64,000 nt of DNA. Source: Chrysophaeum taylorii (Eukaryota; Sar; Pelagophyceae; Pelagomonadales; Pelagomonadaceae). The stretch covers positions 164,901 to 228,900 of the forward strand of contig JAQMWT010000034.1 in NCBI GenBank assembly GCA_029834535.1, in the 5' to 3' direction. Shown piece after piece: positions 56,318 to 64,000 of the stretch (position 1 is its first letter; each line of letters opens with the position of its first letter). The notes under the pieces were generated by a model. It saw only the letters and a list, made by a program, of their open reading frames with translations. It did no database searches and had not been told where the DNA came from. The translations under genes were made by a program, and so were the position numbers.

Positions 56318-57184
56318 GTGTCCTCGCTGGCACGTCATCTAAGACCAAGTACCATTGTCATTGCAGGAAATCAATCGCCCTATTGGCATATGCAAACCTG
56401 CGTTTAACATTTGGCTCTGACTCTGGAGCCACCCACTTAAAATAAGAAGCACGAACCCGCGCTGGAGTCCAGTGGCCCCTGCTGTTACAACTTTCGGACG
56501 ACAAGAGTCGAGCGCACGTTGTTGCGGCGGCTGCAGGTCGCAAAGCTTGGAAATCGGCTAGTATTAAAAACGAGCTCAAGAAGGTCAGTTGACACAACGG
56601 GCAGGGCGACCTGTTCGAGAAGTAGACCGAAGCGAAGGCGGCATTGGAAACAAACAAACAAACAAACCGGCGCCTCACTGTGTTCCAACAGCGCTCGTGG
56701 CTCCCTCCGCCGCCGCCGCCGCCTCGAAGTCGGCCGCTGCTGCCCTTCTCAGGTGAAAGGGCCGCGGTCCACGGTAGGACTGAGCAGCTTAGAGAGCTAG
56801 CTCAAGCTCACTCGCTGCACAAGCTTGCTTTTAGCACCGCCGATAAGTGTTTTTTTCGACAGCGTGTTACTGCCACACCTTCCTTGCTTCGTTTCCGCTC
56901 GCGCCCCCACCAATTCTAACCCCCCTCGCCCCCTTTCCAACTCTCATAAACTTTCAACCAAAGCGCCGGCCCTAATTAGCCCCCATCAACAGCCCCAGCG
57001 TTAGCCCTTCTTGATCCCCTTGCCAGCAAACTTTTCGGGGGTTGAGATTTGGGATTACGTGAATGTGGGGTTAGAGGTGAACTTACTGGCCTGTGCTTCT
57101 TAGGTACTATTTCGAACGCTACAAGTGGAACGCGCCAAACCAAGCGAGCATACAAACAAGCCAAGCCTGCGCAACAAAAATCTG

Positions 57185-57562
57185 ATGACCTTCACGCTCG
57201 TGTCCGACAAGGCATTCGAAAATGGCGCACAACGTATTGCGGATCGCCTCGGCGACGTCGGAGAGCGCCTTGGGGAGCATGGAGAAAACTTTGCTAAGAC
57301 TGGCCTCGCAGACGTCTCCGTCGGCATCAAGACTGGCCTCACTAGCGTCGGCACTAGCGTCGGCGTCGGCCTCGCCATCATTGGCCTCGCTATTTTCGCG
57401 AGCTCCATCATCCTCTCTCGCGATCGCGGCGGTCGCGACGACGCTCGCGGCCGCGTTCGCACCAGCGACGCTCCGAAAGCGTCCGCACCATCGTCAAAAG
57501 ACGAGGCGAACATTCCGTCGCCGCGCGTACCGCACCTCACCCCTCCTTATTCCGGCGCTTGA
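57185..57562 (+). CDS. Array unit 4 ORF
   Basis: 125 aa, one GLADVSVGIKT unit; ERLGEHGENFAKT instead of ERLGKHGENFAKT. Confidence 0.5.
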   Translation: MTFTLVSDKAFENGAQRIADRLGDVGERLGEHGENFAKTGLADVSVGIKTGLTSVGTSVGVGLAIIGLAIFASSIILSRDRGGRDDARGRVRTSDAPKASAPSSKDEANIPSPRVPHLTPPYSGA

Positions 57563-58430
57563 GTGTCCTCGCTGGCACGTCATCTAAGACCAAGTACCAT
57601 TGTCATTGCAGGAAATCAATCGCCCTATTGGCATATGCAAACCTGCGTTTAACACTTGGCTCTGACTCTGGAGCCACCCACTTAAAATAAGAAGCACGAA
57701 CCCGCGCTGGAGTCCAGTGGCCCCTTGCTGTTACAACTTTCGGACGACAAGAGTCGAGCGCACGTTGTTGCGGCGGCTGCAGGTCGCAAAGCTTGGAAAT
57801 CGGCTAGTATTAAAAACGAGCTCAAGAAGGTCAGTTGACACAACGGGCAGGGCGACCTGTTCGAGAAGTAGACCGAAGCGAAGGCGGCATTGGAAACAAA
57901 CAAACAAACAAACCGGCGCCTCACTGTGTTCCAACAGCGCTCGTGGCTCCCTCCGCCGCCGCCGCCGCCTCGAAGTCGGCCGCTGCTGCCCTTCTCAGGT
58001 GAAAGGGCCGCGGTCCACGGTAGGACTGAGCAGCTTAGAGAGCTAGCTCAAGCTCACTCGCTGCACAAGCTTGCTTTTAGCACCGCCGATAAGTGTTTTT
58101 TTCGACTGCGTGTTACTGCCACACCTTCCTTGCTTCGTTTCCGCTCGCGCCCCCACCAATTCTAACCCCCCTCGCCCCCTTTCTAACTCTCATAAACTTT
58201 CAACCAAAGCGCCGGCCCTAATTAGCCCCCATCAACAGCCCCAGCGTTAGCCCTTCTTGATCCCCTTGCCAGCAAACTTTTCGGGGGTTGAGATTTGGGA
58301 TTACATGAATGTGGGGTTAGAGGTGAACTTACTGGCCTGCGCTTCTTAGGTGCTATTTCGAACGCTGCAAGTGGAACGCGCCAAACCAAGCGAGCATACA
58401 AACAAGCCAAGCCTGCGCAACAAAAATCTG

Positions 58431-58937
58431 ATGACCTTCACGCTCGTGTCCGACAAGGCATTCGAAAATGGCGCACAACGTATTGCGGATCGCCTCGGCG
58501 ACGTCGGAGAGCGCCTTGGGAAGCATGGAGAAAACTTTGCTAAGACTGGCCTCGCAGACGTCTCCGTCGGCATCAAGACTGGCCTCACTAGCGTCGGCAC
58601 TAGCGTCGGCGTCGGCCTCGCCATCATTGGCCTCGCTATTTTCGCGAGCTCCATCATCCTCTCTCGCGATCGCGGCGGTCGCGACGACGCTCGCGGCCGC
58701 GTTCGCACCAGCGACGCTCCGAAAGCGTCCGCACCATCGTCAAAAGACGAGGCGAACATTCCGTCGCCGCGCGTACCGCACCTCACCCCCTCCTTATTCC
58801 GGCGCTTGAGTGTCCTCGCTGGCACGTCATCTAAGACCAAGTACCATTGTCATTGCAGGAAATCAATCGCCCTATTGGCATATGCAAACCTGCGTTTAAC
58901 ATTTGGCTCTGACTCTGGAGCCACCCACTTAAAATAA
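58431..58937 (+). CDS. Array unit 5 ORF, frameshifted end
   Basis: One GLADVSVGIKT unit. An extra C near 58790 changes the frame so the protein does not stop at PPYSGA but runs on through KYHCHCRKS to FGSDSGATHLK. Confidence 0.45.
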   Translation: MTFTLVSDKAFENGAQRIADRLGDVGERLGKHGENFAKTGLADVSVGIKTGLTSVGTSVGVGLAIIGLAIFASSIILSRDRGGRDDARGRVRTSDAPKASAPSSKDEANIPSPRVPHLTPSLFRRLSVLAGTSSKTKYHCHCRKSIALLAYANLRLTFGSDSGATHLK

Positions 58938-59677
58938 GAAGCACGAACCCGCGCTAGAGTCCAGTGGCCCCTTGCTGTTACAACTTTCGGACGACAAGAG
59001 TCGAGCGCACGTTGTTGCGTCGGCTGCAGGTCGCAAAGCTTGGAAATCGGCTAGTATTAAAAACGAGCTCAAGAAGGTCAGTTGACACAACGGGCAGGGC
59101 GACCTGTTCGAGAAGTAGACCGAAGCGAAGGCGGCATTGGAAACAAACAAACAAACAAACCGGCGCCTCACTGTGTTCCAACAGCGCTCGTGGCTCCCTC
59201 CGCCGCCGCCGCCGCCTCGAAGTCGGCCGCTGCTGCCCTTCTCAGGTGAAAGGGCCGCGGTCCACGGTAGGACTGAGCAGCTTAGAGAGCTAGCTCAAGC
59301 TCACTCGCTGCACAAGCTTGCTTTTAGCACCGCCGATAAGTGTTTTTTTCGACTGCGTGTTACTGCCACACCTTCCTTGCTTCGTTTCCGCTCGCGCCCC
59401 CACCAATTCTAACCCCCCTCGCCCCCTTTCTAACTCTCATAAACTTTCAACCAAAGCGCCGGCCCTAATTAGCCCCCATCAACAGCCCCAGCGTTAGCCC
59501 TTCTTGATCCCCTTGCCAGCAAACTTTTCGGGGGTTGAGATTTGGGATTACATGAATGTGGGGTTAGAGGTGAACTTACTGGCCTGCGCTTCTTAGGTAC
59601 TATTTCGAACGCTGCAAGTGGAACGCGCCAAACCAAGCGAGCATACAAACAAGCCAAGCCTGCGCAACAAAAATCTG

Positions 59678-60121
59678 ATGACCTTCACGCTCGTGTCCGA
59701 CAAGGCATTCGAAAATGGCGCACAACGTATTGCGGATCGCCTCGGCGACGTCGGAGAGCGCCTTGGGAAGCATGGAGAAAACTTTGCTAAGACTGGCCTC
59801 GCAGACGTCTCCGTCGGCATCAAGACTGGCCTCGCAGACGTCTCCGTCGGCATCAAGACTGGCCTCGCAGACGTCTCCGTCGGCATCAAGACTGGCCTCA
59901 CTAGCGTCGGCACTAGCGTCGGCGTCGGCCTCGCCATCATTGGCCTCGCTATTTTCGCGAGCTCCATCATCCTCTCTCGCGATCGCGGCGGTCGCGACGA
60001 CGCTCGCGGCCGCGTTCGCACCAGCGACGCTCCGAAAGCGTCCGCACCATCGTCAAAAGACGAGGCGAACATTCCGTCGCCGCGCGTACCGCACCTCACC
60101 CCTCCTTATTCCGGCGCTTGA
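59678..60121 (+). CDS. Array unit 6 ORF
   Basis: 147 aa, three GLADVSVGIKT units, standard PPYSGA end. Confidence 0.5.
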   Translation: MTFTLVSDKAFENGAQRIADRLGDVGERLGKHGENFAKTGLADVSVGIKTGLADVSVGIKTGLADVSVGIKTGLTSVGTSVGVGLAIIGLAIFASSIILSRDRGGRDDARGRVRTSDAPKASAPSSKDEANIPSPRVPHLTPPYSGA

Positions 60122-60988
60122 GTGTCCTCGCTGGCACGTCATCTAAGACCAAGTACCATTGTCATTGCAGGAAATCAATCGCCCTATTGGCATATGCAAA
60201 CCTGCGTTTAACATTTGGCTCTGACTCTGGAGCCACCCACTTAAAATAAGAAGCACGAACCCGCGCTAGAGTCCAGTGGCCCCTTGCTGTTACAACTTTC
60301 GGACGACAAGAGTCGAGCGCACGTTGTTGCGTCGGCTGCAGGTCGCAAAGCTTGGAAATCGGCTAGTATTAAAAACGAGCTCAAGAAGGTCAGTTGACAC
60401 AACGGGCAGGGCGACCTGTTCGAGAAGTAGACCGAAGCGAAGGCGGCATTGAAACAAACGAACAAACAAACCGGCGCCTCACTGTGTTCCAACAGCGCTC
60501 GTGGCTCCCTCCGCCGCCGCCGCCGCCTCGAAGTCGGCCGCTGCTGCCCTTCTCAGGTGAAAGGGCCGCGGTCCACGGTAGGACTGAGCAGCTTAGAGAG
60601 CTAGCTCAAGCTCACTCGCTGCACAAGCTTGCTTTTAGCACCGCCGATAAGTGTTTTTTTCGACTGCGTGTTACTGCCACACCTTCCTTGCTTCGTTTCC
60701 GCTCGCGCCCCCACCAATTCTAACCCCCCTCGCCCCCTTTCCAACTCTCATAAACTTTCAACCAAAGCGCCGGCCCTAATTAGCCCCCATCAACAGCCCC
60801 AGCGTTAGCCCTTCTTGATCCCCTTGCCAGCAAACTTTTCGGGGGTTGAGATTTGGGATTACGTGAATGTGGGGTTAGAGGTGAACTTACTGGCCTGCGC
60901 TTCTTAGGTACTATTTCGAACGCTGCAAGTGGAACGCGCCAAACCAAGCGAGCATACAAACAAGCCAAGCCTGCGCAACAAAAATCTG

Positions 60989-61558
60989 ATGACCTTCACG
61001 CTCGTGTCCGACAAGGCATTCGAAAATGGCGCACAACGTATTGCGGATCGCCTCGGCGACGTCGGAGAGCGCCTTGGGAAGCATGGAGAAAACTTTGCTA
61101 AGACTGGCCTCGCAGACGTCTCCGTCGGCATCAAGACTGGCCTCGCAGACGTCTCCGTCGGCATCAAGACTGGCCTCGCAGACGTCTCCGTCGGCATCAA
61201 GACTGGCCTCACTAGCGTCGGCACTAGCGTCGGCGTCGGCCTCGCCATCATTGGCCTCGCTATTTTCGCGAGCTCCATCATCCTCTCTCGCGATCGCGGC
61301 GGTCGCGACGACGCTCGCGGCCGCGTTCGCACCAGCGACGCTCCGAAAGCGTCCGCACCATCGTCAAAGACGAGGCGAACATTCCGTCGCCGCGCGTACC
61401 GCACCTCACCCTCCTTATTCCGGCGCTTGAGTGTCCTCGCTGGCACGTCATCTAAGACCAAGTACCATTGTCATTGCAGGAAATCAATCGCCCTATTGGC
61501 ATATGCAAACCTGCGTTTAACATTTGGCTCTGACTCTGGAGCCACCCACTTAAAATAA
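60989..61558 (+). CDS. Array unit 7 ORF, frameshifted end
   Basis: Three GLADVSVGIKT units. A missing A at ~61369 (TCAAAGACG versus TCAAAAGACG) shifts the tail into TRRTFRRRAYRTSP and the extended frame ending in SDSGATHLK. Confidence 0.45.
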   Translation: MTFTLVSDKAFENGAQRIADRLGDVGERLGKHGENFAKTGLADVSVGIKTGLADVSVGIKTGLADVSVGIKTGLTSVGTSVGVGLAIIGLAIFASSIILSRDRGGRDDARGRVRTSDAPKASAPSSKTRRTFRRRAYRTSPSLFRRLSVLAGTSSKTKYHCHCRKSIALLAYANLRLTFGSDSGATHLK

Positions 61559-62293
61559 GAAGCACGAACCCGCGCTAGAGTCCAGTGGCCCCTTGCTGTT
61601 ACAACTTTCGGACGACAAGAGTCGAGCGCACGTTGTTGCGTCGGCTGCAGGTCGCAAAGCTTGGAAATCGGCTAGTATTAAAAACGAGCTCAAGAAGGTC
61701 AGTTGACACAACGGGCAGGGCGACCTGTTCGAGAAGTAGACCGAAGCGAAGGCGGCATTGAAACAAACAAACAAACAAACCGGCGCCTCACTGTGTTCCA
61801 ACAGCGCTCGTGGCTCCCTCCGCCGCCGCCGCCGCCTCGAAGTCGGCCGCTGCTGCCCTTCTCAGGTGAAAGGGCCGCGGTCCACGGTAGGACTGAGCAG
61901 CTTAGAGCTAGCTCAAGCTCACTCGCTGCACAAGCTTGCTTTTAGCACCGCCGATAAGTGTTTTTTCGACTGCGTGTTACTGCCACACCTTCCTTGCTTC
62001 GTTTCCGCTCGCGCCCCACCAATTCTAACCCCCTCGCCCCCTTTCTAACTCTCATAAACTTTCAACCAAAGCGCCGGCCCTAATTAGCCCCATCAACAGC
62101 CCCAGCGTTAGCCCTTCTTGATCCCCTTGCCAGCAAACTTTTCGGGGGTTGAGATTTGGGATTACGTGAATGTGGGGTTAGAGGTGAACTTACTGGCCTG
62201 CGCTTCTTGGAGTACTATTTCGAACGCTGCAAGTGGAACGCGCCAAACCAAGCGAGCATACAAACCAAGCCAAGCCTGCGCAACAAAAATCTG

Positions 62294-62851
62294 ATGACCT
62301 TCACGCTCGTGTCCGACAAGGCATTCGAAAATGGCGCACAACGTATTGCGGATCGCCTCGGCGACGTCGGAGAGCGCCTTGGGAAGCATGGAGAAAACTT
62401 TGCTAAGACTGGCCTCGCAGACGTCTCCGTCGGCATCAAGACTGGCCTCGCAGACGTCTCCGTCGGCATCAAGACTGGCCTCGCAGACGTCTCCGTCGGC
62501 ATCAAGACTGGCCTCACTAGCGTCGGCGTCGGCCTCGCCATCATTGGCCTCGCTATTTTCGCGAGCTCCATCATCCTCTCTCGCGATCGCGGCGGTCGCG
62601 ACGACGCTCGCGGCCGCGTTCGCACCAGCGACGCTCCGAAAGCGTCCGCACCATCGTCAAAGACGAGGCGAACATTCCGTCGCCGCGCGTACCGCACCTC
62701 ACCCTCCTTATTCCGGCGCTTGAGTGTCCTCGCTGGCACGTCATCTAAGACTAAGTACCATTGTCATTGCAGGAAATCAATCGCCCTATTGGCATATGCA
62801 AACCTGCGTTTAACATTTGGCTCTGACTCTGGAGCCACCCACTTAAAATAA
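62294..62851 (+). CDS. Array unit 8 ORF, frameshifted end
   Basis: Three GLADVSVGIKT units, shortened GLTSVG segment, same tail frameshift as unit 7. Several 1-base deletions lie around it (for example CCCCA for CCCCCA). Confidence 0.4.
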   Translation: MTFTLVSDKAFENGAQRIADRLGDVGERLGKHGENFAKTGLADVSVGIKTGLADVSVGIKTGLADVSVGIKTGLTSVGVGLAIIGLAIFASSIILSRDRGGRDDARGRVRTSDAPKASAPSSKTRRTFRRRAYRTSPSLFRRLSVLAGTSSKTKYHCHCRKSIALLAYANLRLTFGSDSGATHLK

Positions 62852-63563
62852 GAAGCACTAACCCGCGCTGGAGTCCAGTGGCCCTGCTGTTATAACTTTC
62901 GGACGACAAGAGTCGAGCGCACGATGTTGCGTCGGCTGCAGGTCGCAAAGCTTCGGCTAGTATTAAAAACGAGCTCAAGAAGGTCAGTTGACACAACGGG
63001 CAGGGCGACCTGTTCGAGTAGACCGAAGCGAAGGCGGCATTGGAACAAACAAACAAACAAACCGGCGCCTCACTGTGTTCCAACAGCGCTCGTGGCTCCT
63101 CCGCCGCCGCCGCGCCTCGAAGTCGGCCGCTGCTGCCCTTCTCAGGTGAAAAGGGCCGCGGTCCACAGTAGGACTGGCAGCAGAGAGCTGCTCAAGCTCA
63201 CTGCTGCACAAGCTTGCTTTTAGCACGCCGATAAGTGTTTTTCGACTGTGTGTTGTTGCCAACCTTCTTGTAGCTTCGTTTCCGCTCCACCCCACCAATT
63301 TAACCCCCCTCGCCCCGTTGGGAACTCTCATGAACTTTTGACCAAAGGCCGGCCCTAATTACCCCCACAGCAGCCCTCAGCGTCGCCAATTGCTTGATCC
63401 ACTTGCCAGCAAACTTTTCGTAACTGAATTTGGGATTACTGAATGTGGGGTTAGAGGTGAACTTACTGGCCTGCGCTTCTTAGGTACTATTTCGAACGCT
63501 GCAGTGGAACGCGCCAAACCAAGCGAGCATACAAACCAAGCCAAGCCTGCCAACAAAAATCTG

Positions 63564-64000
63564 ATGACCTTCACGCTCGTGTCCGACAAGGCATTCGAAA
63601 ATGGCGCACAACATTGCTGCGGATCGCCTCGGCGACGTCGGAGCGCCTTGGGGCTATCGGAAAACTTTGCTAAGACTGGCCTCGCAGGCGTGCTCCACGT
63701 CGGCATCAAGACTGGCCTCGCAGACATCCTCCGTCGGCATCGAACTGGCCTCGCAGACGTCTCCGTCAGCTCAAGACTGGCAACCTCACCAGCGGCGGCG
63801 TCGGCCTCGCCATCATTGGCCTCCGCTATTTTCGCGAGCTCCATCATCCTCGCGATGGCGGTCGCGACGACGCTCACTGACCGCGTTCGCACCAACACTG
63901 ACGCTTTCCGGCGTCCGCACCATAAAATCAGACAGGCCCGAACATTACGTCGCCGCGCGTACGCCTCTTACCTTATTCCGGCGCTTGAGTGTTATAACGG
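63564..64000 (+). pseudogene. Array unit 9, degraded copy at window end
   Basis: The ATGACCTTCACGCTCG start and GLADVSVG-like repeats are recognisable, but there are many substitutions and indels (GCAGGCGTGCTCCACGTCGG for GCAGACGTCTCCGTCGG). No continuous frame. Confidence 0.6.

Larger units (their letters stand above)
53013..64000 (+). repeat. Tandem array, nine ~1.24-1.31 kb units
   Basis: Unit starts (GCGTGTTACTGCCACACC): 53013, 54251, 55551, 56862, 58108, 59355, 60666, 61972, 63248. Lengths 1238, 1300, 1311, 1246, 1247, 1311, 1306, 1276 and >753 bp. Length differences come mainly from 1 or 3 copies of an internal 33-bp repeat. Each unit has one small plus-strand ORF, a CAAACAAACAAAC run, a (CCG)n run and a GGTGAACTTACTGGCCTG motif. 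Units 2-7 are nearly identical; units 8-9 are increasingly indel-ridden. Confidence 0.97.

Overview
The window is nuclear DNA from a eukaryote, most likely a flagellated, GC-rich unicellular alga of the stramenopile type. A pelagophyte-like alga is my best guess, but no marker gene fixes the lineage. Evidence: Ty1/copia and Helitron-like elements, 47-62 bp spliceosomal introns (at least one GC-AG), an LRRC56-like flagellar protein, a two-domain PPIP5K, an mRNA cap methyltransferase, and GC-rich genes full of homopolymer runs (Q, D, E, H, A, R).

Layout. 1-25.1 kb is gene-bearing: OmpA-like protein (partial, -), LRRC56-like (+), small HhH protein (-), a decayed gene-poor stretch (3.8-8.2 kb), acidic hypothetical (-), EF-hand-like (+), CMTR1-type cap methyltransferase (+), small secreted or targeted protein (+), cyclic-nucleotide-binding protein (-, 3 exons), PPIP5K/Vip1 (+, 3 exons), secreted putative glycosyltransferase (-), and a 1397-aa Venus-flytrap / Cys-rich / multi-TM receptor (+). 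Neighbouring genes are separated by as little as 10-24 bp. 25.1-28.0 kb holds a minisatellite, a broken Helitron-type helicase and a perfect (GACA)n array of about 1.35 kb. 28.0-52.5 kb is a nest of three Ty1/copia-type LTR retrotransposons, all on the minus strand. Element B (LTRs at 52.1-52.5 and 28.0-28.2 kb) contains element C (LTRs at 41.35-41.67 and 28.79-29.10 kb), and element A (46831-51405, 96-bp LTRs, GGATT target duplication) sits in B's leader. Seven copies of a ~360-bp non-autonomous repeat (family S) are scattered in the window, six of them in this nest. 53.0-64.0 kb is a tandem array of nine ~1.24-1.31 kb units, each with a small ORF for a repeat-bearing single-TM protein.

Most notable: elements B and C encode a C5-cytosine DNA methyltransferase-like domain between protease and integrase. 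C keeps recognisable motifs I, IV, VIII, IX and X; B keeps IX-X. Both also carry a primer-binding site matching the anticodon region of initiator tRNA-Met, the half-tRNA priming used by Drosophila copia. Both are broken by frameshifts and insertions, so what is seen here is a fossil of a methyltransferase-bearing copia lineage.
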